13,070 nt of DNA from Negativicutes bacterium (GTDB taxonomy: Bacteria > Bacillota_C > Negativicutes > Sporomusales_B > JARLHX01), in assembly GCA_031292015.1 (NCBI GenBank), contig JARLHY010000033.1, positions 1 to 13,070 on the forward strand, read 5' to 3'. The notes beneath the pieces are model-generated. The model was given only the letters and a program-made list of their open reading frames with translations. It searched no databases and was not told where the DNA came from. Shown in pieces: positions 1 through 7,000 of this stretch (its first letter is position 1; each line of letters starts with the position of its first letter). Position numbers and translations under genes: made by a program.

Positions 1-435
1 CCTCCTTTACGCAAACGTAAAGAAGATATAGTATTATTAGCCAATGAATTCCTGGAGAAAGCCAATTGTAAATATGGCTTTAGGAAATTTCTTGAGCAAG
101 AAGCTTTACAAAAGTTGGTTAGTCATGACTGGCCTGGTAACGTTCGCGAACTTGAAAATTTTATAGAAAGAATAACGGTTATGTGTTCGGATGAATGTAT
201 TGATATAACTTGTATAAATCAATTTTTACCAGGAATATTGGTAAGAGAAAAAGACATATTACTAAAATCGGTTCTTGAGGATGAGGAAAAGAAAATTATC
301 ATCGATGCTTATAATAAAACTGGTACAACACGAAAAGCTGCCCAAATACTTGGAATAAGTCAATCTGCATTTGTAAAGAAGTTGCAAAAATATCAAATAA
401 ATGTATCAAGAAAAAAAGATCAATATATAACTTGA
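1..435 (+). CDS. Sigma-54-dependent transcriptional activator, C-terminal part (5' end outside window)
   Basis: The open frame runs in from the left edge without a start, giving 144 visible residues. The first residues (PPLRKRKEDI) match the end of the sigma-54 AAA+ activator domain. They are followed by the family hallmark WPGNVRELENFIER (around residues 43-56), which is a bacterial enhancer-binding-protein signature. The C-terminus (around residues 108-132, GTTRKAAQILGISQSAFVKKL) is a TyrR/Fis-type helix-turn-helix. By family knowledge, such proteins bind upstream enhancers and use ATP to open promoters bound by sigma-54 RNA polymerase. The sensory domain and target genes lie outside the window. 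Base composition is about one third GC, unlike the roughly 60% GC genes to the right, which suggests foreign origin or membership of the adjacent element. No clear terminator follows the stop. The family call is secure; the specific role is unknown. Confidence 0.93.
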   Translation, partial: PPLRKRKEDIVLLANEFLEKANCKYGFRKFLEQEALQKLVSHDWPGNVRELENFIERITVMCSDECIDITCINQFLPGILVREKDILLKSVLEDEEKKIIIDAYNKTGTTRKAAQILGISQSAFVKKLQKYQINVSRKKDQYIT

Positions 436-720
436 AAATATGGAAGGTTCTCTGTTCTCGATTCACAATCATGATAATCATGGCAACAAGCGCCGATCAA
501 TCGAATCAGAGAGGTGTCTCAAAATGGACCTGTTGGTAAAAGGGAAAAAATCCAATATGTGGTACGGGTGTAAGCACCACAAAATGGGGTAATGGTTTAT
601 GATCGTAGATCAAACAGGCAAATGCATTTGGTTATGGTGGGATATAGGCGAGTTTGATTAAAGACACTCATCTCCGGCTATTTACGCTAGACATCCCCCC
701 CATCGCGTTTCGTAATGAAC
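436..720. other. Gene-poor stretch without a recognisable gene
   Basis: No reading frame of convincing length or with a ribosome binding site is seen on either strand. It contains a 13-base inverted repeat CATGAT-A-ATCATG at 470-482. It also contains two similar motifs of the form C-AAAATGG (519-530 and 579-587) that resemble each other and loosely resemble a sequence at 1161-1180. These may be decayed insertion-sequence ends, but no transposase fragment is visible. Confidence 0.4.
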
Positions 721-757
721 GGTAAAAACACGGCCTGAACTTTATCAAGCCGTGTTT
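721..757 (-). terminator. Rho-independent terminator-like hairpin
   Basis: A 9-bp perfect stem (AAACACGGC at 726-734 with GCCGTGTTT at 749-757) encloses a 14-nt loop. On the minus strand the stem runs into a run of five T residues. It sits exactly at the 3' end of the minus-strand ORF 745-987, whose stop codon lies in the loop. This supports that ORF as a transcribed gene or as the tail of a former one. Confidence 0.6.
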
Positions 758-987
758 AATTCTTTTGCTACATTGTTATACAAGGCTTTAAGGCTTGTGT
801 ATTCTTCCAGCCGAACTACCGGCTCAACGTGATACGTGCGGGAAAACATGTCCACCTGCTGGATTTCCTCGGGATAGTAACCGTTTTCAGTCAGGTGGGC
901 TATGTCGCGGACTCTGTACCTTATCCATATCTGATAATCAAATAAAAGCCCGTAGCTGAAGAGCTTCCAGCCGGCTAAACTCCCCAT
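745..987 (-). CDS. Small hypothetical protein, possibly a truncated gene remnant
   Basis: This 80-codon frame gives an aromatic-rich protein (many Tyr, Trp and Phe) ending in LKALYNNVAKELNTA. I do not recognise a family. The frame stays open seven codons upstream of the ATG to a stop, and no well-spaced Shine-Dalgarno sequence precedes the ATG (only GGGGA directly against it). This could be the surviving 3' end of a larger gene. In favour of a real gene are a terminator-like hairpin at its stop codon and a lack of any competing gene on the other strand. It lies in the gene-poor zone left of the integrase, so it may be cargo or debris of the mobile element. No function is proposed. Confidence 0.4.
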   Translation of the reverse strand: MGSLAGWKLFSYGLLFDYQIWIRYRVRDIAHLTENGYYPEEIQQVDMFSRTYHVEPVVRLEEYTSLKALYNNVAKELNTA

Positions 988-1098
988 TCCCCGCCATGTT
1001 ACTTTAAACCGCTGTTATCGCCCGAGACCGTTAGGCTTAACGACTTAACTTAAGATTATTGTTCCCCTTGGCCGGAGGAGCAAGCCGCTCTCTATTAT

Positions 1099-1146
1099 TG
1101 CATTATTCACTTATTTATTTACAATATGCATTATTTTCTTTACAAT
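1099..1146. repeat. AT-rich imperfect tandem repeat containing the integrase promoter
   Basis: The pair of words TGCATTATT and TTTACAAT occurs twice in the same order: 1099-1107 with 1118-1125, then 1127-1135 with 1139-1146. The spacers between the words are 10 and 3 bases. The second TTTACAAT supplies the -10 box and the first supplies the -35 box of the predicted integrase promoter. It may therefore be a regulator or recombinase binding region. Confidence 0.5.
1118..1146 (+). promoter_or_regulatory. Predicted sigma-A promoter of the integrase
   Basis: The -35 box TTTACA (1118-1123) and the -10 box TACAAT (1141-1146) each match consensus at five of six positions and are separated by exactly 17 bp. 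Transcription would start near 1153, giving a leader of about 180 nt before the integrase. The call is from sequence only. Confidence 0.6.
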
Positions 1147-1152
1147 GTAAGT

Positions 1153-1331
1153 AGTGAGGGTCCCCCAAAAACTGGTCCACCTACAAGGCTAGTTTACCTT
1201 TTGCTATGAAGCCTGGCAAACCACCTGAGAGGCGTAGCTGCTGGGGGTCTGATTCCCTAGGGAACTATTTGGAAGACCGAAGTTTTACCGAGCGTGCAGA
1301 AGGTGAAAAAATTTTTGAAGGAGGTTAAATC
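1153..1331 (+). promoter_or_regulatory. Long, potentially structured 5' leader of the integrase
   Basis: No gene is seen here. The predicted transcript can form several nested or successive hairpins. The first is AGGCTAG with CTA/GCCT (1186-1214). The second is a short CCT/AGG hairpin (1224-1232). The third is an outer GGTCT/AGACC helix (1246-1250 with 1274-1278) around the perfect 12-bp palindrome TTCCCTAGGGAA (1253-1264). A strong Shine-Dalgarno GAAGGAGGTT lies at 1317-1326. I compared it by eye with c-di-GMP-I, guanidine-I, TPP and T-box consensus features and found no match. It could be a cis-regulatory RNA, recombination sites, or a remnant of another element. Confidence 0.35.
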
Positions 1332-1334
1332 TTG

Positions 1335-2651
1335 ATGTCAAGCACAGGTAGCGTCCAACATAGAGGCAAAAACTCTTGGTTCCTCGTGGTTTGCTCAGGT
1401 TCCGATGGTTCCGGCAAAAGGTTACGGCATACCAAGACCGTGAAGGTTAGCGGGAACACACCAGAGGCCCAGGAGAAGGAGGCCCGGCGACAATTGGCTC
1501 TGTTTATCGCTGAAATAGAAAGAGGTCAGATTGCCACCTCCGGCAAAATGACCTTAACCGAATTCTTTGATTACTGGCTGGAAAACCACGCCGAAGGCCG
1601 ACACGAACCGAAGACCATCAACTATAATAAAGGGCTGTTCAAGCGAATTAAAGAAGCCATGGGCCGGAAGCGTCTGGACAAGATCGAACCCAGAAATCTG
1701 TTGGCATTCTACAAAAACCTGGCCGAAGCCGGTATACGCCAGGACCCGAACGAGGGCAGGCGGAAAGTAAAACCGGACGATTTCAGCGCTGAAAATAAAG
1801 CGGACAAGCCACGCAAGGATACGCTTTCCCCGAACACCATAAAAAAATATCACGTTTTACTGCACACGCTTCTCGAAAAGGCTCACCAATGGCAATTCAT
1901 CACGTATAACCCCGCCGCGAAAGTTGAGCCGCCGAAAAACATACGTCAGCCAAAGTCCATATACGACGAGGAAATAACCGGAAAATTCTTGTTGCTATTG
2001 GAAGGAGAACACTTAAGGCATCGAGCAATGGCCTTGCTCAGCCTGGCATCTGGCATGAGACGCGGTGAACTGTTCGGCCTTGAATGGCAACATGTTGACG
2101 AAGATAACTGCTCCATAACAATCGAGCAGGCTAGCCAATATCTGCCGGAAAAGGGAATCTTCACGAAATCGACCAAAAACGAAAGCAGCAAACGTATCGT
2201 CACCGTGTCGGAAAGTATTATCGCCTTATTGAAGCAGCTAAAAGCCGAGCAGAACGCCAAAAGGTTAAAACTTGGCGGTACGGAGAGCACAGGCGGCAAG
2301 TGGGCCGGAGCGGAAAGCCCCGACAATGACCGGATATTAACGACCTGGAATGGCGCTCCGGCCCACCCCGACAGCATGAATACGTGGCTAAAAAACTTCG
2401 TTTCAGAAAATGGTCTGCCGCCGCTCACACCGCACGACTTTCGACACATGGCCGCGACCTACCTGATAACCTCCGGCACCGACGTTCGCACGGTAGCAGG
2501 CAAACTTGGGCATAAAAACTCAACCACAACGCAGCTTGTTTATAGTCATCTTCTGAAATCGACTGAGAAAGAGACGGCCACCACCCTGGAGAATTTCATG
2601 CAGCAGGCAACAGAAAAAGCAAAACAGGCACAAAAAAAACAGGCCAGATAA
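1335..2651 (+). CDS. Tyrosine recombinase (phage/ICE-type site-specific integrase)
   Basis: This 438-residue protein has the usual length and order of element integrases. It starts with an N-terminal arm-type DNA-binding domain (around 1-65), followed by a SAM-like core-binding domain (around 72-190) and a catalytic domain (around 205-425). The catalytic set is complete, numbered from the ATG: Arg in GMRRGE (R242), a beta-hairpin Lys in FTKSTKNESSK (about 278-281), HDFRH (H367, R370), LGHK (H393) and the nucleophile in QLVYSH (Y403). It therefore looks active. The ATG at 1335 is chosen because GAAGGAGGTT precedes it; a TTG at 1332 has better spacing and is possible. It has its own promoter and terminator and lies next to the 3' end of tRNA-Lys, as expected for a tRNA-targeting element. 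It probably integrates and, with an excisionase not seen here, excises that element. Confidence 0.95.
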   Translation: MSSTGSVQHRGKNSWFLVVCSGSDGSGKRLRHTKTVKVSGNTPEAQEKEARRQLALFIAEIERGQIATSGKMTLTEFFDYWLENHAEGRHEPKTINYNKGLFKRIKEAMGRKRLDKIEPRNLLAFYKNLAEAGIRQDPNEGRRKVKPDDFSAENKADKPRKDTLSPNTIKKYHVLLHTLLEKAHQWQFITYNPAAKVEPPKNIRQPKSIYDEEITGKFLLLLEGEHLRHRAMALLSLASGMRRGELFGLEWQHVDEDNCSITIEQASQYLPEKGIFTKSTKNESSKRIVTVSESIIALLKQLKAEQNAKRLKLGGTESTGGKWAGAESPDNDRILTTWNGAPAHPDSMNTWLKNFVSENGLPPLTPHDFRHMAATYLITSGTDVRTVAGKLGHKNSTTTQLVYSHLLKSTEKETATTLENFMQQATEKAKQAQKKQAR

Positions 2652-2672
2652 CCGGCCTGTTCTCTTTTTTTG
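2638..2672 (+). terminator. Rho-independent terminator of the integrase
   Basis: The stem AACAGGCC (2638-2645) pairs with GGCCTGTT (2654-2661) around an 8-nt loop and is followed by CTCTTTTTTT. The left arm is inside the last codons and the stop codon TAA lies in the loop. The A run before the left arm could make it work on the other strand too, insulating the integrase from the convergent tRNA operon. Confidence 0.85.
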
Positions 2673-2713
2673 TTGGTAAGCCTTTGCTGTTGTTGGCACT
2701 ATTTTTTAGGTCA

Positions 2714-2735
2714 CTGTCATCAGTTCTGTCATCAG
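2714..2735. repeat. Two tandem 10-bp direct repeats between integrase and tRNA
   Basis: CTGTCATCAG occurs at 2714-2723 and 2726-2735, with a 12-bp period. Short direct repeats flanking a core site are typical arm-type binding sites of tyrosine recombinases. Their position between the integrase and the tRNA 3' end fits that reading, which is an inference. Confidence 0.5.
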
Positions 2736-2740
2736 GCGAC

Positions 2741-2778
2741 ATAACAAAAGACTCCGCGTTGCCGCGAAGCCTTGTTAT
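2741..2778 (-). terminator. Terminator hairpin of the tRNA operon
   Basis: Immediately after tRNA-Lys, the minus-strand transcript can form an 11-bp stem (2748-2758 with 2763-2773, including two G-U pairs) closed by a GCAA tetraloop. It is extended after a 2-nt bulge by five more pairs (ATAAC at 2741-2745 with GTTAT at 2774-2778). The 3' arm contains TCTTTTGTTAT, a short U-rich tail. A terminator is the simplest reading. An overlap with the element's attachment region is also possible because it lies at the element-tRNA junction. Confidence 0.6.
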
Positions 2779-2781
2779 TGC

Positions 2782-2857
<76 letters not shown>

Positions 2858-2860
2858 AGA

Positions 2861-2937
2861 TGGCTGGGGAGGAAGGATTTGAACCCTCGAATGTCGGAGT
2901 CAGAGTCCGATGCCTTAACCAGCTTGGCGACTCCCCA
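2861..2937 (-). tRNA. tRNA-Gln (anticodon CTG)
   Basis: This 77-nt cloverleaf has acceptor stem TGGGGAG/CTCCCCA, and the T1-A72 pair is typical of tRNA-Gln. The anticodon stem TCGGA/TCCGA surrounds the loop CTCTGAC, giving anticodon CTG (reads CAG). The T-arm loop is TTCAAAT, the discriminator is G, and the CCA end is encoded. It is the first gene of the tRNA operon, directly downstream of a near-consensus promoter. Confidence 0.95.
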
Positions 2938-2965
2938 GTAAGCCAATTCATCCAGACATAAATAT

Positions 2966-2994
2966 ATTTTAACCATTTCAGGACGACTTGTCAA
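2966..2994 (-). promoter_or_regulatory. Sigma-A promoter of the tRNA-Gln/tRNA-Lys operon
   Basis: On the minus strand, a perfect -35 box TTGACA (2989-2994) is separated by 17 bp from a -10 box TAAAAT (2966-2971, five of six matches). It lies about 30 bp upstream of tRNA-Gln. Such strong promoters are usual for stable RNA genes. Confidence 0.85.
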
Positions 2995-3100
2995 ATGGTA
3001 ATTCATCCCGCAAAACCGAGCAAACGCGCGGCCGGCGGCGAAGCTTGCGCTGCTTAGCGCTAAAACGCCGACAGCAGTTAGGAAAAATAACTTGCTCCAC

Positions 3101-4141
3101 TCACTCGCAGCGGATGATGCGGTACCCGGCGGCCTTGCGAAGACGGTTCATGACCGCCAGGCCGAGGCCGGTTTCCTCGATCCCCTCGGCAAAGATAATG
3201 TCCACAGGCTCGGTGTCAAAAAATCGCAGGGCGTTGTAGAGATTGGCGGCGATTTCTTCCGAGTGGCGGCGTGAACCGTACACCGCCGCCGCTACGCCTT
3301 CCGGCACGGCGGTCTCGGTTGCCACCACCGCTCCGACCCGTTTGCCCTCGGCCTGGGCCTTGCGGATTTGTTCGGCCAGGACTTTCGTCTGGGCCGGATA
3401 CTCCCCTTCCAGCAGGATGAGCGGCGCCGCCGGGGCATAATGGGTGTATTTCATGCCCGGCGAGCGGGGAATGGCCGCGCCGCCGAGACCGGGGTCGACT
3501 TCGACCTCGCCCAGGGTTTCCAGCAGCATCTCCAGGGTGATCCCGCCCGGCCGCAGCAGGGTCGGCACCGGGGTCGTACAGTCCACCACCGTCGACTCGA
3601 CGCCGATGTTGCACGGTCCGGCATCAATCACCATGTCGATCTTCCCGTCCAGATCGGCCAGCACATCCTGGGCCGTGGTCGGGCTGGGCCGGCCCGAGGT
3701 ATTGGCACTGGGAGCGGCCAGCGGCACGCCGGCCAGCTTGATGAGTTCCCGGGCCACCAGCGAGTCCGGCAGGCGGATGGCGACAGTATCAAGACCGCCG
3801 GTAGCGGCGTCCGGCACCGCCTTGGTGCGCTCCATAACCAGGGTCAACGGGCCGGGCCAGTAGGTTTCCATCAGCACCCTGGCGTTGGCCGGAACCAGGC
3901 GAACCAGCTTGGCCACCTCACGGCAGTCGGCGATATGCAGAATCAGCGGGTTGTCTACAGGCCGCCCCTTGGCGGCAAAAATTCCGGCCACGGCGTGAGG
4001 GTCGAGGCCGTTGGCGCCCAGGCCATAGACGGTTTCGGTGGGAAAGGCGACAAGGCCGCCGCGTCGCAGTATGTCGGCTGCCTGGGCCAGGATGCGGATA
4101 TCGGGCTGGCTGCTGTCAAGGCTGACATATTCAGTGTGCAT
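3101..4141 (-). CDS. tsaC: L-threonylcarbamoyladenylate synthase, Sua5/YwlC type
   Basis: It makes threonylcarbamoyl-AMP from threonine, bicarbonate and ATP, the first step of the t6A37 modification of tRNAs reading ANN codons. The 346 residues match the long Sua5 form: a YrdC domain (around 15-205) plus a C-terminal Sua5 domain (around 250-346). Visible motifs are PTETVYGLG (34-42), KGRPVDNPL (58-66), PSANTSGRPS (144-153), STVVD (183-187), RPGGIT (197-202) and the interdomain linker SPGMKYTHYAP (227-237). The ATG is preceded by GGAGGTAATC and lies 2 nt after the prmC stop, so the Shine-Dalgarno is inside prmC. It is the last gene of the yqhQ-prfA-prmC operon, and no clear terminator follows. 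tsaC, sua5 and ywlC are alternative names. The tRNA-Lys just downstream would be a substrate of this pathway; that adjacency is probably coincidental. Confidence 0.96.
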   Translation of the reverse strand: MHTEYVSLDSSQPDIRILAQAADILRRGGLVAFPTETVYGLGANGLDPHAVAGIFAAKGRPVDNPLILHIADCREVAKLVRLVPANARVLMETYWPGPLTLVMERTKAVPDAATGGLDTVAIRLPDSLVARELIKLAGVPLAAPSANTSGRPSPTTAQDVLADLDGKIDMVIDAGPCNIGVESTVVDCTTPVPTLLRPGGITLEMLLETLGEVEVDPGLGGAAIPRSPGMKYTHYAPAAPLILLEGEYPAQTKVLAEQIRKAQAEGKRVGAVVATETAVPEGVAAAVYGSRRHSEEIAANLYNALRFFDTEPVDIIFAEGIEETGLGLAVMNRLRKAAGYRIIRCE

Positions 4142-4143
4142 GA

Positions 4144-5004
4144 TTACCTCCGCTTTAGGACTACAACCCGCTCTATCCCGGCATAATCCTTGATGATCGC
4201 CGCCGGCCCGAGGCCGCTGGCTTCTCCGGCCAGGGCGGCCACCGCCGGGGCTTGTCCCGCGCCGACTTCCAGCGCGACAAATCCTTCTTGACTCAAACGC
4301 GCACCCGCGCCGGCCACGATCCGGCGGTAAAAGGCGAGGCCGTCGGCGCCGCCATCCAGGGCCAGGGCCGGTTCGCGCCTCACCTCCGGTGCCAGTCCGG
4401 CCAGGTCGCCGGCGGAAATATAAGGCGGGTTACTGACAATGGCGTCGAAGGTCCGTCCGGCCACAGGAGCGAAAAGGTCGCCCTGCTCCATTGTCAGACG
4501 GTCGGCTACGCCGAGGACGGCGGCGTTCTTCGCCGCCACCGCCAGAGCCTCGGGCGAGATGTCGACAGCAACGCCGCAGGCTCCGGCCAGCTTTGAAAGC
4601 AGGCTGACGATGATGGCGCCGCTGCCGGTGCCGAGATCGAGGATCCGCGGTTCGCCGGTATCTTTAAGCAGATTGAGGGCCGCCTCCACCAGCACTTCGG
4701 TGTCCGGTCGGGGGATGAGCACCGCCGGAGTGACGGCGAAGCCGAGGCCCATGAATTCTTTCCTGCCGGTTATGTAGGCAACCGGAACACGCGTGGCCCG
4801 ATGCTTGACCGCTTCGCGAAAAGCGGCCAGTTCTCCGGCCTGCAGCGGTTGGTCGAAATTGACGTATAAATACAGCCGGTCCTTGCCCAGAATGTGAGAA
4901 AGCAGCACTTCGGCGTCAAGGCGAGGGGATTCCACGCCTTTTCCCTCAAAGTACTGCTTGGTCCATGTTAAGATCGAACCAATGGTCCAGCGTGTCTCAT
5001 TCAT
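4144..5004 (-). CDS. prmC: Peptide chain release factor N5-glutamine methyltransferase
   Basis: It methylates the glutamine of the GGQ motif in RF1 and RF2, using S-adenosylmethionine, which raises release activity. The 286-residue length is normal. An N-terminal helical substrate-binding domain (around 1-90) contains AYITGRKEF. The class I methyltransferase domain has IPRPDTE (97-103), the SAM-binding loop DLGTGSG (123-129) and the substrate-glutamine motif NPPY (192-195). The start ATG is 2 nt after the prfA stop with only a weak AGG-type ribosome site, so translational coupling to prfA is likely. Its substrate RF1 is encoded immediately upstream, the standard arrangement in many bacteria. 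Confidence 0.97.
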   Translation of the reverse strand: MNETRWTIGSILTWTKQYFEGKGVESPRLDAEVLLSHILGKDRLYLYVNFDQPLQAGELAAFREAVKHRATRVPVAYITGRKEFMGLGFAVTPAVLIPRPDTEVLVEAALNLLKDTGEPRILDLGTGSGAIIVSLLSKLAGACGVAVDISPEALAVAAKNAAVLGVADRLTMEQGDLFAPVAGRTFDAIVSNPPYISAGDLAGLAPEVRREPALALDGGADGLAFYRRIVAGAGARLSQEGFVALEVGAGQAPAVAALAGEASGLGPAAIIKDYAGIERVVVLKRR

Positions 5005-5006
5005 GG

Positions 5007-6074
5007 TCAGTCGACCTGTTTCAGGCGTTCGCTCTGGGCGGCGGTGCTGAGGGCGTCGATAACTTCGTCAAGATCACCGTTCAGAACATAGTCCAGCCTG
5101 TGCAGCGTCAGTCCGACACGATGATCGCTGATCCGGCCCTGGGGAAAGTTGTAGGTCCGGATCCGTTCGCTGCGGTCGCCTGTTCCCACCTGGCTCTTGC
5201 GGGTCTCGGCCACTTCGGCCCGCTGGGTTTCCTGGGCGAGTTCCAGCAGCTTGGCTCTGAGCACCCGCATAGCGGCACCCCGGTTTTTCAGCTGGGATTT
5301 TTCATCCTGGCACTGCACCACCACTCCGGTCGGAAGGTGAGTGATTCGCACCGCCGACTCGGTCTTGTTGACATGCTGGCCTCCGGCGCCGCTGGCGCAA
5401 TAGGTGTCGATCCGCAGATCGCCGGGATTGATGTCGATATCCACGTCTTCAGCCTCCGCCAGCACCGCCACCGTCACTGTCGAGGTGTGAATACGGCCGC
5501 TGGCCTCGGTGGCCGGCACCCGCTGCACCCGGTGCACACCACTCTCATATTTCAGGCGGGAGTAAGCCCCGTCGCCCTCGATTACAAATACGACTTCTTT
5601 GAAGCCGCCGAGATCGGTAGGGTTGGCGTCCAGCACTTCGGTCTTCCAGCCGCGGTTCTCGGCGTAACGGGTGTACATGCGGAACAAATCACCGGCGAAA
5701 AGGGCCGCTTCGTCGCCGCCGGCCCCGCCGCGGATTTCGATGATGACGTTTTTGTCGTCGCTGGGATCCCGCGGCAGCAGCAGCACTTTCAGCTCTTCTT
5801 CCAGACTGGCGCTCGCTTCCCGCAGCTGGGCCGCTTCGCTCTCCACCATTTGACGGAACTCGTCGTCCAGCTTGTCTTTGAGCAGTTCTTTGGCGTCATC
5901 CAGGTCCTGCCGGATTTTTTTGTACTCACGGAACTTGCCGACAAGCGGCGTCAGCTTGGAGTGAGCCTTGGTGTGCTTTTGCCATTCGCCCATATCCGTC
6001 ATAGTCGCAGGATCACTGATCAGTTTTTCCAGTTCGAAATATCTATCCTCGATAGCCTGAAGTTTATCAAGCAT
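5007..6074 (-). CDS. prfA: Peptide chain release factor 1 (RF1)
   Basis: It recognises UAA and UAG stop codons and triggers hydrolysis of the peptidyl-tRNA in the ribosome. The 355-residue length is typical of RF1. The stop-codon-reading tripeptide PAT (187-189, in [18 protein letters not shown]) distinguishes it from RF2 (SPF). The catalytic GGQ is at 231-233 in [17 protein letters not shown]. The N-terminal helical domain (around 1-100) is intact. The ATG is preceded by AGAGGTG with 7-nt spacing and overlaps the end of the DUF1385 gene by 8 nt (ATGCTTGA), indicating coupled translation. No internal stop or frameshift signal is seen, unlike RF2 genes. Confidence 0.98.
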   Translation of the reverse strand: MLDKLQAIEDRYFELEKLISDPATMTDMGEWQKHTKAHSKLTPLVGKFREYKKIRQDLDDAKELLKDKLDDEFRQMVESEAAQLREASASLEEELKVLLLPRDPSDDKNVIIEIRGGAGGDEAALFAGDLFRMYTRYAENRGWKTEVLDANPTDLGGFKEVVFVIEGDGAYSRLKYESGVHRVQRVPATEASGRIHTSTVTVAVLAEAEDVDIDINPGDLRIDTYCASGAGGQHVNKTESAVRITHLPTGVVVQCQDEKSQLKNRGAAMRVLRAKLLELAQETQRAEVAETRKSQVGTGDRSERIRTYNFPQGRISDHRVGLTLHRLDYVLNGDLDEVIDALSTAAQSERLKQVD

Positions 6075-6951
6075 TCTGGTTCACCTCTTTCGGCTCTTCG
6101 GGCCGCACCGCTTCCAGCGCCTGAATGGCGACCTCGATCTGATCGTCGCTGGGCTCGCGGGTAGTCAGTTTCTGCAGCCAAAGCCCAGGGGTAATGGCGC
6201 AGACCACCCACCGCTGTTCGCTCCTGCCGGCGAAGCGGATAATTTCATAGCCGATCCCGGCGATCAGGGGCAGCAGCGCAACCCGGGAGGCGATCCTCAG
6301 CCACAGGTCGGGCCAGCCCAGGAAGGAAAAGACCAAAATGCTGACAACCATAACAATCAGCAAGAAATTGGTGCCGCAGCGGGGATGGAGGGTACTGAAG
6401 GGGCGGACATGCTCCACATCCAGAGGCACTCCGGCCTCATAGGCATGAATGGTCTTGTGTTCGGCGCCATGATACTGGAACACCCGCTGGATGTCCTTCA
6501 GCATGGAAATGCATCCGACGTAGGCGAAGAAAATCGCCAGCCGCAGCAGTCCCTCGAAGAAGTTGAGAAGCCGTGGGTCAGTGACCGAACTATGAATATA
6601 TTTTGCCGCATAGGTCGGAATTATGACAAACAGGAGAATGGCCAGTCCCAGGGCAAAAACCATGGTGAAAGCGATTTCTTTCGCGGTAAGCTCCTCGCCT
6701 TCCTCTCCCGCCGCCTGGGCGGAGAAGGACAGGGCTTTGAGCCCGTAGACCAGCGATTCGGTGAGAGCGACCACCCCGCGCACCATGGGCTTTTTGAGTA
6801 TAGGATACCGGTCGGTGATGGTAACTAGAGGATCCTTTTTGACGGTGATGTTGCCGGAGGGTTCGCGGACGGCGGTGGCAATATAGTCCGGTCCGCGCAT
6901 CATGACTCCTTCGATAACCGCTTGACCGCCAATGTTGGTTTTTGGTTTCAC
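6067..6951 (-). CDS. yqhQ: DUF1385 family membrane protein, YqhQ-like
   Basis: This 294-residue membrane protein is of unproven function. Family signatures, numbered from the GTG start, are [13 protein letters not shown] (8-20), a cytosolic N-terminal part, [12 protein letters not shown] (161-172) and HPRCGTNF (189-196). The His and Cys residues look like a possible metal or catalytic site, which is inference. Hydrophobic segments lie near 94-113, 130-150, 196-212 and 222-242. The start is placed at the GTG (6951) because GAGGGGAG precedes it with 7-nt spacing. The upstream in-frame ATG at 6981 has no ribosome site. It is the first gene of the release-factor operon, and its conserved position before prfA in Gram-positives suggests, but does not prove, a link to translation or the membrane. 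A hairpin lies in its leader. Confidence 0.9.
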   Translation of the reverse strand: MKPKTNIGGQAVIEGVMMRGPDYIATAVREPSGNITVKKDPLVTITDRYPILKKPMVRGVVALTESLVYGLKALSFSAQAAGEEGEELTAKEIAFTMVFALGLAILLFVIIPTYAAKYIHSSVTDPRLLNFFEGLLRLAIFFAYVGCISMLKDIQRVFQYHGAEHKTIHAYEAGVPLDVEHVRPFSTLHPRCGTNFLLIVMVVSILVFSFLGWPDLWLRIASRVALLPLIAGIGYEIIRFAGRSEQRWVVCAITPGLWLQKLTTREPSDDQIEVAIQALEAVRPEEPKEVNQNA

Positions 6952-7000
6952 GGTTGTACTCCCCTCTATATAGTAGGACATCAGGCGAGAATATCAGAAA

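Noticed and set aside
1205..1285. c-di-GMP-I, guanidine-I or TPP riboswitch, suggested by GGCAAACC, CTAGGG/CTGGTCC and CTGAGA words
   Set aside because: The words are isolated; the required following elements and their order (for example the GCAAAGCC segment, or the guanidine motif order) are absent.
1..1331. Second copy of the tRNA-Lys 3' end as the other attachment site
   Set aside because: Scanned by eye for the T-arm and acceptor sequence (such as CGGAATCGAACC); nothing similar is present in this part, so the other end must be outside.
3010..3100. Terminator after the Sua5-type gene, including the palindrome TTAGCGCTAA at 3054-3063
   Set aside because: Short GC-rich pairings exist but none is followed by a T run on the minus strand; the 10-bp palindrome is best treated as chance.
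2988..3239. Plus-strand frames running from the tRNA promoter region into the Sua5-type gene
   Set aside because: They overlap the tRNA promoter and the 3' end of a conserved gene; composition is Arg-rich shadow-like.
3368..4186. Plus-strand open frame (272 codons) opposite the Sua5-type gene
   Set aside because: It is a GC-driven shadow of a gene with all family motifs.
4965..6164. Long plus-strand open frame (399 codons) opposite prfA
   Set aside because: It is the complement of the well-conserved RF1 gene, with no family resemblance and no ribosome site.
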